DNA from: Branchiostoma floridae
Lineage: Eukaryota; Chordata; Leptocardii; Amphioxiformes; Branchiostomatidae
NCBI RefSeq assembly: GCF_000003815.2
Contig: NC_049990.1
Coordinates: 14,987,875 to 15,051,874 of the forward strand
DNA length: 64,000 bases
Reading direction: 5' to 3'
Shown: piece by piece, positions 33,067 to 44,030 of the stretch
Position numbering within the stretch: position 1 is the stretch's first letter
Layout: every line of letters starts with the position of its first letter
The notes under the pieces: model-generated
What the model was told of the DNA's origin: nothing
What the model saw: the letters and a program-made list of their open reading frames with translations, nothing else
The model's database searches: none
Translations under genes and position numbers: made by a program

Positions 33067-33333
33067 CTCTAAGCTTTGCTTGCGAACAGAATTTTGTTTT
33101 ATCACTGTTTGAAGTAGAAGAGGAAGGAGAAGAGACTGGCATAAAACAGTGTATTTACTTCAAAATCTGTATTGTACCTGTTGCAATTCAAATAAAGTTA
33201 AACTTAAACTTAAAACAGGAACTCCTACATCTCGAGTTTCACATCTCATTCCCGAGTGACTTGCGTTTCTTGTCGGTCACTGATGTTCTGAAGCGTTGCT
33301 TGTTTATCGAGACACTGTCAAAACTTGTGAAAC

Positions 33334-35272
33334 ATGACTCCTCTTAACGACGTTTTTGTTGGCGGCATCAGTAGCACTCTTGTCGGGTTGGTGATGTACG
33401 TGGTGGGGATAGCGACACCCGCCTGGGTCATTGATAGTAGATTGGGTCTACGACAAGAGTGGGGACTGTGGCAGAGATGTACAACAAACATCGCGGACAG
33501 AACCTGCGAAGGTTACGGAGGTAAGCCAGGGAATGGACGATCAAAGTCACATCGATCGAGTCATATTTTTTTGCTCTGTGACCGAAGGGTAACCTCAGGC
33601 GACAGAGTATTAGTTTTGTCAATGTAACGCGCGTGGGCATCTGTATCTGTATGTTCCCGTTGTCGTATTCGTATGTGGTTTGGCAGGTCCTCTGCACTGA
33701 GTTGGATGATGATGCATGTTGGGTCTTTTTCGCGGTAGCTGTTTTTATAACCAATGTAATAATTTCAGAAATTGCTCCTACAAAATGTACGTCTTTCGGT
33801 ATATTGGTTCAGTTCTGCGTTATCTAGGCCTTGCGGTGATTGGACACTGTCAAGCAGATGTTGCTTGATTTGCATGTTTTGTGCACGTCGTGTTGTCAGC
33901 TGTTCACAGCCGTCACTGTTGCGGCTGTTTATATGATGGTGTGTGTCTCAGGTATGCATTGTGAAGCTGTTTGGCTATTTTCATTTGGTGTCGTTCTTTT
34001 GAGAGGCTGATTTTGCTGTTTATGCGTACAGGATTTTGTTTACATTTGGCAGTAATAGGTACCTTAGCTTTTAAGTACGTTTTGGTATAACCGAGAATTA
34101 ATCAGCTCGAAAGAACGAGTCAAAAGTAAAACAATGCCAATGGGTTTTTATTCAGTATAGACATATGAACCAATGGCATTATTTTGTGACTCACCCTCCT
34201 ACATTTGTATCTATCGCACTACCTCATCTTTTGTTTGAAAATTTTAATCCCCCCATTTTTTTCGCAATTCTGTAGATATCAGTGATCTGACCGTTGCTCT
34301 CCATTTCACCCGTGCCTTTGCTGTGATCGGACCACTTCTGCTTATCGCTGGTGTTAACGTTGCTCTGGTCTTCTACGCCGAACACAAGAACTCCAACAAA
34401 GTCCAGAGGAAATATGGTGCCCTGATCATTGCTGGAGGTATGTTCTTATTATTATTCTGCTTCCAAAAAAGAAGTCAAACCCAACCTGTTTAGAAATAGC
34501 CAACACTAGTATTTGATTAGAATATTATTTATGACTGTCCATTGTCACTATGTGTATACCATGTACATGTACTTGCAATTAGCCCTCGGGCACGAACTTG
34601 CAAATAAACTTCCAATCAATTATTACCTCCACAAAATGTGTCATAGGGGTTATATTTTAGGCAGTGTTTGTCTTTCTGTATGTCTGTTGGTCAACAAGAG
34701 TAGTTTTATATTTGGCGTGTGACAAAAACTTGACATGATTAGATTTTTGGGCACCAAGTGGCTTCTGTTGGTACACCAACGGAACTTCCGGTTTTGGTAT
34801 CTCTTGTTTTGAACAAGCTATAGTCACGATTTTGGGGTGTTAGAGAGCTATTGTGCTTGGAAAAAGCAGGAAGGTTATATAACCTCCTTGCCCTTGGTAA
34901 AAGTGACTCACGTTTGGGCAACCCAGAGGTTAGTTCAGGAGTTGCAGGGGAGTTTTCTCATTTGAACATCGCACCGATAAAATTTTCCTTCAGTTGTAGG
35001 ATCTATGAATTGTTAACTAACTCATTACATTGATTTTATCAACAGGGGCATGTGGGGTAATTGCTACCGCCATCTTTGGGGTGGAATTGCGGAATGCCAT
35101 CGGGGTGAAACTGTCGATTCCTTTCGGCTACTCCTTCCACTTGACCTTGGTGCAGGGGTTGTTAACGGTAGGGGGAGGAGCCGTCATCATCGCTGACGGT
35201 CGCAGGGATGCAGAGGATCAGCAACCCGTGCAACGTGAAAAAGTCATTGCAATGAGAGAGTCTATCATTTAA
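33334..35272 (+). CDS. Claudin-like four-pass membrane protein A3
   Basis: Exons 33334-33520, 34276-34437 and 35046-35272 join in phase 1 to give 191 residues. The signature reads W31, GLW 44-46, C49 and C58. Hydrophobic segments near residues 13-30, 75-97, 110-130 and 145-165 give the four-pass topology. The tail ends ESII, a possible PDZ ligand. The gene is the best-preserved copy with the standard exon 1. Intron 2 holds a LINE 3' fragment (34452-34623) that is absent from B3, and the dispersed repeat module near 34740. Role inferred from family: junctional or epithelial membrane protein. Confidence 0.84.
34452..34623 (+). mobile_element. LINE 3' fragment in A3 intron 2, absent from B3
   Basis: The fragment carries the GTACTTGCAATTAGCCCTCG tail, then GAACTTGCAAATAAACTTCC, as at 17270-17395. 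The corresponding site in B3 (about 54250-54260) is uninterrupted, so the insertion postdates the array duplication or is allelic. Confidence 0.65.
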
Positions 35273-35279
35273 TCATTAT

Positions 35280-36540
35280 AATGAATGAATGAATGAAGAC
35301 CTTTATTGCACAGTGTTTTGCCCAACCGAGCTAAGTACAGATCACAACAAAGCAAAACATATATACATATAAAAGTATCACAAATCTTGTCTAATACAGA
35401 AGTTCGGCTTCTTCTCGCTTCTTGGTAATGGTGAAAATGTAGGACTGCATGGTTTTAGCTATGGTTGGTTTGTCAAAACGCATGAGGAATATAAACTTGT
35501 CAGTGCTACTCATGTGTCTAGAATGATGGAATCTACTTTCTATGTAATTGAATAGAGTATTTCTATCATTGACATACATATCACAATCAACAGTGAAGTG
35601 CACTTCATCTTCTACCATGTATAAAGTACAAAATTATAGATGAATAATTATTTTGACATTTTCTTTGTAGAACCTTTAAACAAGATAAGTTTCGTTTTAT
35701 AGACGTGAACAGTTAGTTTCCAATTATCACAATATGTCTCTAGAGTATTGATGCATTGTTGAAATCCCCGAAATCAAAGCAAGATCATCTGCCCAAGAAA
35801 AACGAATGATTTTGAGATTAAAGTAGCTGTATCACACATTATTTGTCAGGATCAAAACATCGCGGCATGTCAATGACAAATAGGTTAAATAACAACGGAC
35901 TAAGGTTACAACCTTGTCTTACACCACGTGTTGAAACAAAGGAATCTGATAAACCTTTCTCTAACCTTACGTATAGATTTCTATTCATTAAAGAAGTTTA
36001 CATCGATGCCATAATGTGGCAACTCATCACGCCAAATATTGTCAAATGCTTTTTAAGTCCACATAACCAAACAATTTACCTTTCTTTTTTTGTGTATATT
36101 TTTTTTTTTCAAAAAGAGATTTTAGACATTGTTGTCGAACTGTGTGTGTCGGCTAGCAAATTGTTGATTTCTACAAGTTTTGTAGCCTAGTATTCAGAAG
36201 AATTCTTAAAAATTTAGACAAACGATTCCTCTGTAATTGTCAACGTTGGATTTGTCACCCGATTTAAAGTTGGAAGTTAGAATACTTGTGTTCCAATGAG
36301 GCAAAAATTTACCCCCATTGATGATAGAATTGAAAAGAGTAACCAATGACAAAGGAAACTGCTTTGAATTTGATCCGTATTGTAGCATGTATTGTTTGAA
36401 ATAGAATCCATGAATCAACTTATTCTGAAACTGCAGGGACGTTTCCACTTTGAATATGGTTCTGGAAATAGATTTCGTTCTTAAAATGCTATTTTTCATA
36501 TATCTTTGCCCAATAAAATAACGTTCTTACTATTTCTAGG
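35280..36540 (-). mobile_element. Degraded non-LTR retrotransposon (RT domain relic), array A
   Basis: Read on the minus strand, it runs from about 36500 to 35285. Recognisable pieces: a segment with HWNTSILTSNFKSGDKSNVD then NYRG (36206-36300), the RT motif GVRQGCNLSPLLFNLFVIDM (35870-35935), the catalytic box SWADDLALIS with W in place of the usual Y/F (35775-35805), and the C-terminal VEDEVHFTVDC (35585-35615). It ends in AATAAAGGTCTTCATTCATT. Several frameshifts and stops are present. The relic has a counterpart in array B at 54900-56090. Confidence 0.8.
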
Positions 36541-37187
36541 ACAAAATAACCAAGGTGCAGTGACCTATATACTGACAAACTAACTTACTAGATTTCCAAC
36601 TTTATCCAATCTTTGGTTGTCAAAAAAATTTTGTTTTATGATTGTTTGAAGTAGAAGAAGAAAGAGGAAGAAGAAGAAGAAAAAGAGGAAGAAATCGACT
36701 TAAAACAATATCTTAACCACTATGAAGGTAAACAGCAAGAAGAAAAGCCCACATATCTCGTGTTTCACATCTCATTTACGGGCACTAAATGATGTTTACA
36801 TGCGCTGTCAAGCTGCCAATCATGAATTAATGAAACAACCAACTAGCTTGCTGGATTTCAAGTTCCTCTAAGCTTTGCTTGTGAAAAGAATTTTGTTATA
36901 ATATCATTGTTTGAAGCAGAAGAGGAAGGAGAGGCTGGCATGAAACAGTTTATTTACTTCCGCATTGTACAAGTTGCAATTCAAACAAGATATAGATCGA
37001 TTACAATACTCCGTCGACGGAGATTACCCTTCAGTCACAGAGTAACAAAGTTAAAGTTAAACATAAAACAGGAACTCCTACATCTCGTATTTCACTTCCG
37101 TATTTCTTATTCCCAAGTGACTTGCGTTCCTTGTCGGTCACCGATTTTCTGAAGCGTAAGATTAAAACAAAAACAAAACTGTGAAAC

Positions 37188-37390
37188 ACGACCCCTTTTC
37201 TTGTAGGAGGCATCAAGTAATTTCCTTGTCGGGGTGGTGTTTATGATACTCCTTCAACTTCACCTGGATACAGGCGTTCCTAACGGTAGGGGGAGGAGCC
37301 ACCATCATCGCTGACGGGCTCATGGGAACAAAGGATGAGCACGCTGTGCTCCATAAGGATGAAGCTATTGCAATGAGGGAGATACTTTAA
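37188..37390 (+). pseudogene. Claudin-like relic A4: exon 1 start fused to exon 3 end
   Basis: The conserved 5' block is followed by what should be the start codon (here ACG, ATG in B4), about 60 bases of decayed exon 1, then directly the end of exon 3 (FTWIQAFLTVGGGATII ... AIAMREIL, stop at 37388-37390). Exon 2 and both introns are missing. An in-frame TAA lies early (37218-37220). This is a deletion product of a fourth tandem unit. Confidence 0.75.
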
Positions 37391-38216
37391 AGGATCACAA
37401 TTTTTTACACGGATACGCTACAATATTGTAGTAAAGAATTGCTTGCAACTGTTTGTGTTGTTAAGTTTTCAAGTGTGACCAGATTTTACAACGGCTTTTT
37501 GTACTATGTAGATGTGGGCGCAATTCAGCCATCAGCTGCAATGCCAATGCCGTACATGTTGCAATAAAACTTGTCAACTCTGTCTCAAAAGTAGAAAAGC
37601 TCCATACGTGCGCTGTGAGCAGCTTAAGTGTTGCAGTTTGGAGGACAGCTAACGGCAGATGTGGTTATGTCTGTCCTTGGTGCTGAATGCCGTCCAACAC
37701 CGACCTCTAGCGATTCATATCCAAAGTGCAGGACAGCGTTCGTCAGCTTATGAGATGATGTTTTGCAAAACAAATGGCTTTTGGTTTATCTCTGAATGCC
37801 AGTGTGGGGTACATCCTTGATAGTAATTGAACACGCTACGGAGCAACAATTTTAGTAAATTCTTAGTCAGATTTTCCCCAGTGATTATTTTTGTCACAAG
37901 AGTTTCTTGTTTCGTTCCTGTATCTGGTTGCATAAGACAGTCTACAATAAAGGTGACAAATGAAGGTTACTTAATGGTGAATATCACGATATATTATGAG
38001 TTTGTTTGTTTAAACCATTATTTATTCATGAAAGCTCAAATCGGCCTGCAAATGGTTTGGAGTAAATGCTACAATGGCTTTCTGAATGATATTGCAATGT
38101 TAGTTGAATACTATTTTGTGTAATTTTTATTGTTCTTATGTATATGTCACAGGGGAGATTGTAATCCAGGGGGATTCGGAATCCTCCTAGGGGAGGTTCG
38201 GAGTTTTTTTTAGGAT

Positions 38217-38720
38217 NNNNNNNNNNNNNNNNNNNNNNNNNNNNNNNNNNNNNNNNNNNNNNNNNNNNNNNNNNNNNNNNNNNNNNNNNNNNNNNNNNNN
38301 NNNNNNNNNNNNNNNNNNNNNNNNNNNNNNNNNNNNNNNNNNNNNNNNNNNNNNNNNNNNNNNNNNNNNNNNNNNNNNNNNNNNNNNNNNNNNNNNNNNN
38401 NNNNNNNNNNNNNNNNNNNNNNNNNNNNNNNNNNNNNNNNNNNNNNNNNNNNNNNNNNNNNNNNNNNNNNNNNNNNNNNNNNNNNNNNNNNNNNNNNNNN
38501 NNNNNNNNNNNNNNNNNNNNNNNNNNNNNNNNNNNNNNNNNNNNNNNNNNNNNNNNNNNNNNNNNNNNNNNNNNNNNNNNNNNNNNNNNNNNNNNNNNNN
38601 NNNNNNNNNNNNNNNNNNNNNNNNNNNNNNNNNNNNNNNNNNNNNNNNNNNNNNNNNNNNNNNNNNNNNNNNNNNNNNNNNNNNNNNNNNNNNNNNNNNN
38701 NNNNNNNNNNNNNNNNNNNN
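38217..38720. other. Assembly gap (504 N) in array A
   Basis: The gap interrupts a stretch (about 38150-38850) that has no counterpart in array B, so an insertion in A at this place is likely but not readable. Confidence 0.99.
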
Positions 38721-39519
38721 AGATTATAGACTTCTAAAGCGATAGCCGAAAAATCTAGAGCTAAAACTATGGAGACAACCTCTGATTTGCGTCTTATTCT
38801 TAGGGACTATTTAGATATCTGGACACTTGAAATTCCGAACCGGAACCTTGATGATGGCATGAGGCTGCGCTATGGGTCGATGTACCTGAAATATAGAAAT
38901 CCAATTTGATTCATTTCATTGTATTGTGCATTCCATTGATTGGTCGTTTTATCATAAAGTTGAGTTGTACCTTTGTGTTATGTATGTCTTATGTATGTTT
39001 GTTTTGTTTGTGTACACAGTGCACTTTGAAAATCCTAGTAGCAATATGTTGTACCTAAATAAATGAATGAAATGTAGAGTCAGCTGAACAAGAAAAAGAG
39101 TAACAAACCGAACCACTTTTTAATACTCTCCATTGTACATACTGATAGTGATACATGAACACTACTCCTCAGCAGTCCCATAGTAAGAGATGTGCAGACC
39201 ATGTAGATGATAAATAACTGTAAGGTTGGCAAAATTTTATCCAAATTTGCAGAAAGGACATTAGAAACAAAAGTGTGTCAGAAAGAGATGTATAATTGAG
39301 ACAATTAATATTGTATTTCATAACTTTTACAACTCTAGCATTTTTGAGGAGATCCAGTATAACAAGCCATTTTGCAGACATGTACTTTTCATGTCAAACA
39401 TTTTGTTCCTTTGGGCTTTTTGTGGGACATTGGGCCTAGGAAGGATCCCGAATGCAAGAAAATTACATGATATCATTCTGTTCTACGTATTACACAAAAC
39501 TGTTTAAGTGCCTCCCCAT

Positions 39520-39765
39520 GAGTGCATGTGTGTGTCTCTCTCACTCACTGTATGTATGCACATTTCTGTGTGTGTCTGTCTATGTGCGTCTCTCTAGCGC
39601 TCACTCTCTTCTTGTGTCTGTGTGTGTGTGTATGTATGTGTGTGTGTGCGTGTGTGTGTGTGTGTGTATGTGTGTATGTGCGTGTGTGCGCGCGCGCTTG
39701 TGTATATGTGTGCAAGTGCGCGCGCGCGCGTGTGTGTGTGTGCGTGTACGTGTTTGTGACATGCA
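39520..39765 (+). repeat. TG-rich microsatellite
   Basis: TGTG, CGCG and TATG tracts form the inverted counterpart of the CA-rich tract at 16995-17230 and mark the left end of the inverted block. The open frames are low complexity. Confidence 0.95.
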
Positions 39766-39796
39766 CATAACGATGTCATCATTGAAATAATACATA

Positions 39797-40180
39797 TTCT
39801 TTATTGAAACACGACAAAAGTACAGCGACTTTCGTAAGGTCTACATGTATAACAGCTACTTACAGTACAACAGATAAAATAGAATAAAATAAACAAACAA
39901 ACTGAACACACATATAAATATCTATAGGTATGAATAAATCAGCATATAGGGTCTAGCTTGTCATTTACACTATTGGTTCTATGGTATAAACATTCGTGGA
40001 TATATTTGCCTACTTGTACACAGTAAGGGATATCGCCTCCCAGAATGTAGTTGAGTTTATCTATCGAACAGAGAGTAGCAAATTCTTTAGAGCAAGCGGA
40101 AAGTAATGTGAACAGGTCTGTGCGTTTGTCATTATATCGAGAACATTCCATAACAAAGTGACGTTCGTCTTCGATCTCAT
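39797..40180 (-). mobile_element. LINE 3' fragment inserted in the inverted block
   Basis: The minus-strand frame at 39939-40151 reads MECSRYNDKRTDLFTLLSAC then SKEFATLCSIDKLNYILGGD, the same protein end as the relic at 26780-27125. The original block at 16910-16950 lacks it, so the site is empty there. Confidence 0.75.
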
Positions 40181-40348
40181 TTGGGCAGAATATACTGTGG
40201 CCTTATGACTTTGACGTTGTATTAAAAAGTTCACTAAAGATAAAAAAAATATAAATGCACTATCAACCTGTTTCAGTTTAACTGAATTTGGGAAAATCAA
40301 TGTAAAGCATACAACGTTACAAGAAGTGAAGAAACTTGAAGCCCTTAC

Positions 40349-40430
40349 CTCCTCCCACGCCAAGTATTACAACAATCCACGAAGCTATCAATGTTGTGAG
40401 ACTCCAACCTGCCATTCCTGATTTCGGCAT
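40349..40430 (-). pseudogene. Orphan signal-peptide exon (inverted copy of receptor exon 1)
   Basis: On the minus strand it starts MPKSGMAGWSL and continues with a hydrophobic core (LIASWIVVIL) and GVGG. It has the same 82-base length and the same phase-1 donor (GGAG|GTAAGG) as exon 16665-16746. No IgGFc-binding or EGF exon follows on the minus strand within the window; the next DNA is array A. It may be a dead fragment or a starting exon for another transcript. Confidence 0.75.
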
Positions 40431-41499
40431 GCTTGTATAAATCATCATCGTCGATGTCAAAATCAGGTGTATTCTATATCTAAGAATGAGACACCTTACG
40501 TCTTTGGGAAATTGTGCACTTTGTCTATTTGAGTTGTACAGTGTTATACAATCTCCTTTCGTCACAACAAGACAACCGTTGTATCCTGGATTTTGCTCCG
40601 CCCGACTATTCCAAAAACGATAGAGGGGGGGGGGGGGGGTATATGTCATATCTTGCAACATTTTTAGATTCAGTTTGTCCCTTCCCATTCACAATGCCAC
40701 TTTTTTGTGTTGTGCAACGCAGTGACTTTTCTGTGACTTCAGGCCCGATTTATTCACTTTGATATAAACATTTGATATCAGGACCCCCTCACCCCCCCCC
40801 CCCCCGAAGCCCAAAATAAGCTAGTCCAAACTTACCGGAGTCAGTGTTAACGCCCGGAATAGAAGTATTTACCTTCCGCTTCTGTGGACTAACAATGGAA
40901 CAAAGGAAAGCCAGGAGAACCTTGTTTTCTTTACAACAGTAAACCTGATACTGAATACCTTCATTCGAAACAAAGGGCTAGGGCCGTCGCTCGTATAGGA
41001 CGTTGACTCTCAAACCACCGTAGCTTTTTTGCGAAATATAAGTTACAGACATATATACAAACAAACTCGTGGAAGGAAATTTCTTTTCGACAACATTGAT
41101 ATACGCCTTAGGTAAGTTTTGACCCCATACGGTCGTTTGAGGGTTAAATGGAGGTCCCGTGTTCTTATAAAAAAAGACGAGGGGACCTTCTTGGTGTGAG
41201 TGGATCAAACCATTCCGGCTTGAATATGGAAGGTAATTTTCTCAAACAGCCATCGTAGCCCCTGCTTCGCCTATTGGGTCAGTTAGTCCTTACCGATAGT
41301 GAGCAATTGAGCTGGTCCCAATCATGATGTTTCTGACCTAGGGAGAAGAGATACTGTTACAGTTACAATGTAACCCGTAACCTTGGAGTGGCCTTCGGGT
41401 CATACCTTGAAATGACCTTCAGGTCTTGTTACATGGTGACCATTAAGAAAATAAATGATCACACGGTGTTAGGCACAAATGCAATGTGTAGTACTTTGT

Positions 41500-42790
41500 A
41501 TTGTTATAGACAAAGTGCCTAATGACAAATATCTATAATCTGAATAGAATTGAAAACAAATGCCATAGTCTTAAGTATTCAATGTCTAACTACCTCATGG
41601 TTTCAGTTTAGTAGGCTAGACAATTCAGCTACAAACCATCTGCCTGACACTTACTCAAAAACTTGTTTGTATCAAGCGAGCTATACCACACGTGCAACTG
41701 CGTGCTGTCTACGTGCAAAGAATGTGGGCAATCTTTTGGGGTCCGCAAGTGGTAAGTACCGCCTCCGTACGAAATCCTACGGTATCCAACGGATTTGGGA
41801 ACACGCAGACACGCAGTAGCACTTTAAGTGCATTGAGAACTTTCTCTGCGTTCGAACGTTGGGTTTTCGGATTTATCCCCGTCCGAGCCTGAAATGGTGT
41901 TTGTGTGAAACAATTAAGGGTTCATTGATGCATTACTCCGAGTGGGTACCCTAAAAGTGATCCGAGCCAAAAAATAAACGGCTGCAAAGACGCGTGTTTT
42001 TAGTGGTGAGAAATTCCCTTTAAGGCAGCGGAACTGATCTCAAAAGTTAGATTGGCGAAATCTTGTTGGCAACTGAAGAAATTAGCAGGTAAAGTTTTGC
42101 AGCCGCGCGCTAGGTCGGAGGTACACAGTCCTGGGTTCTGAGTGGTGTGGTTGTACACGAACAGCGAAAAAGTGCCTTTTTGTGGGGATTGACTAACCAT
42201 AGTTTGTAATTGCTATGTAAAAAAGAACCTGTGTATATTTGACGTTGGCAATTTTCCCCACGATATAGGGTAAATGTGGTCAACATAGAATGAAAAGTCT
42301 GCTGATATTTAACGTAGCTTCATTACGAACGCGCCCTTAAAAATAACAGATTACAAAATAAAAGTCTATAGGAAGAACAAAACTCATTAATGAGACCTTA
42401 AGATTTGGCTTTATCATTGCAGTTTTGGAAAAATTTGATACGTATAATATACGCTGAGAAACTCCAACTGAGTGCAGTCAGTCGGTAGGGATGTTATACC
42501 TGTCCCTGGTGCTGAACGCCATCCAACACTTTTCAACTGCGGCCTCTCGGATCCAAAGTGCAGCTCAATGTACATGCGCTGCATAATTTCTGCACCTGGG
42601 GTTAGCTAAGGTGATGCAGTCGGTGTTTTGGGTTGAACTTGACGCGTTTTGCGGCAAACACGAGGAAGAGTGTTCCCGGGTCAGAATTAAGGGACGGAGA
42701 CAATACTTATGTCGAGCCATAGTCGACTGAAAACACCAACGACAGACCATGGTACTCTCCAAGCAGAGGTTGGTGGAAAACCGTGACCGT
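41500..42790 (+). repeat. Left part of the array B duplication
   Basis: 41500-41830 resembles 27700-28190, and 42415-42790 resembles 28480-28860, in the same order. Shared landmarks include GTAAGTACCGCCTC, GATGTTATACCTGTCCCTGG and GGTACTCTCCAAGCAGAG. The identity is lower here than inside the arrays. No gene was seen. Confidence 0.7.
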
Positions 42791-43074
42791 TTAGGGGGGA
42801 CATTAGTACAAACCTTTTGAAATACGCATCCTAAAATATGGAGATGATCTATCTAAACACAGAAATCACAAAAATTAGGCAATTGTAAAACTCTAACCCC
42901 CCTGTACATACCCCCTGAAGTTTGGATACCCCCCTCGCTATGTACTTGTGTGACGTTGCTAAGGTCTGCAAGCACTGACTGCATTACGTCAGTTCTTTTT
43001 GCACATTTTGTGTAATTGAATGATACATTACACTCCAAGATACCTTTCTATCAGGTTTTGGCTTAATATTCTTG

Positions 43075-43088
43075 GTTGCCATGGCAAC
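43075..43088. promoter_or_regulatory. Perfect RFX X-box palindrome inside the 2.67-kb element
   Basis: GTTGCCATGGCAAC, identical to the site at 3113-3126. Function unknown. Confidence 0.35.
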
Positions 43089-43397
43089 AAGGCAGCAAGT
43101 ATTGGGGCAAATTTCCATTATTTGGCCAAAAACAGGGAAGTCACTGTAGGGCAGTAATTCAACTATGTACAGAGTGTCTTTAGCTTCACAAGAATAGTGG
43201 TAACATTTTAAGAAACTCGATGCCAAGGAATTGGGCAACTTCAAAAAGAAACATTGTTTCAAGGTTACAAAAACACAGTTTTTTTACCAAGCTTAAAACC
43301 AGTGTTTTTGTATACGTGTCGTCAAGTATGGACAGAAAAGCAACAGTTGACTGTTCTCTCTACTACTAAGGTCTCTTGTACATGTGCATACTATATA

Positions 43398-43726
43398 CAA
43401 GGCTCGAAATACTTTTTCTGCATACCTGCACTGGTGCAGGTAACATTGAAAATAGCCTGCACCAGACAAATTTTACCTGTACCACTCTGAATTTTGGAAG
43501 TATAGTTCATACTATAATTGTTCAGGAACCATTGCTTTTTTTTTTCTTTTAACATTCAATGCAGCTAATAACAATCCAGTACACCTACATCATATGACGT
43601 TTATGTATAAAACCTAGTATTTGGGACCAGTGCAGGTTAGGTGCAGGTAGACATAAAAAATACCTGCACAGCTCCAATTTTACCTGCACTAACCTGCATA
43701 TTAAGCAGGTAGTATTTCGAGCCCTG
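43398..43726. mobile_element. hAT-type MITE nested in the 2.67-kb element
   Basis: The ends read CAAGGCTCGAAATAC and, in reverse, CAGGGCTCGAAATACTACCT. CAGGGCTCG-like ends are usual for hAT elements. The interior has internal repeats of ACCTGCAC. No exact 8-bp duplication was found at the ends. Confidence 0.6.
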
Positions 43727-43744
43727 ATATCTCTCATTGTAAGC

Positions 43745-44030
43745 AAGATGCCTCACCTCACCTCACCTCACCGGTCCCATAGCCTCACCGGCCGTAGGGG
43801 CAGCACTTCCATCAACATAAGTTTTCCACCTTTGTCTGTCCTCAGCCAAGGTTGCCAGATGGTGGACTGTTTCTCCCGACCATTCTTTCAAATCACTAGT
43901 CCAAGTCCGACGTGGGCGTCCCCTAGGTCTTGGACCCTCCGCCCTTCCTTGGAGTATAGTATGGGTCAAAGTACCTTTTGCTCTTGTGGCATGGCCAAAC
44001 CATTGTAGTTTCTTCTTTTTCACTAATGAC
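43745..44030 (-). mobile_element. 3' end of a non-LTR retrotransposon with pentamer tail
   Basis: The minus-strand frame reads KKLQWFGHATRAKGTLTHTI then LQGRAEGPRPRGRPRRTW, the common C-terminus of non-LTR polymerases. The 3' end is a (GGTGA)n tail at 43749-43771. It is 5'-truncated at about 44030. Confidence 0.75.

Larger units (their letters stand above)
39520..41640 (-). repeat. Inverted copy of the receptor gene's 5' region
   Basis: The segment mirrors 15585-17230 and carries promoter-side DNA, a signal-peptide exon (40349-40430) and the start of the following intron. It is interrupted by a LINE 3' fragment at 39797-40180. It sits between array A and array B. It overlaps at 41500-41640 with a segment also found at 27700-27870. 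Confidence 0.85.

Noticed and set aside
39169-39381. 70-codon minus-strand frame, present again at 59051-59257
   Set aside because: The similarity comes from the segmental duplication; no domain or splice context was seen.
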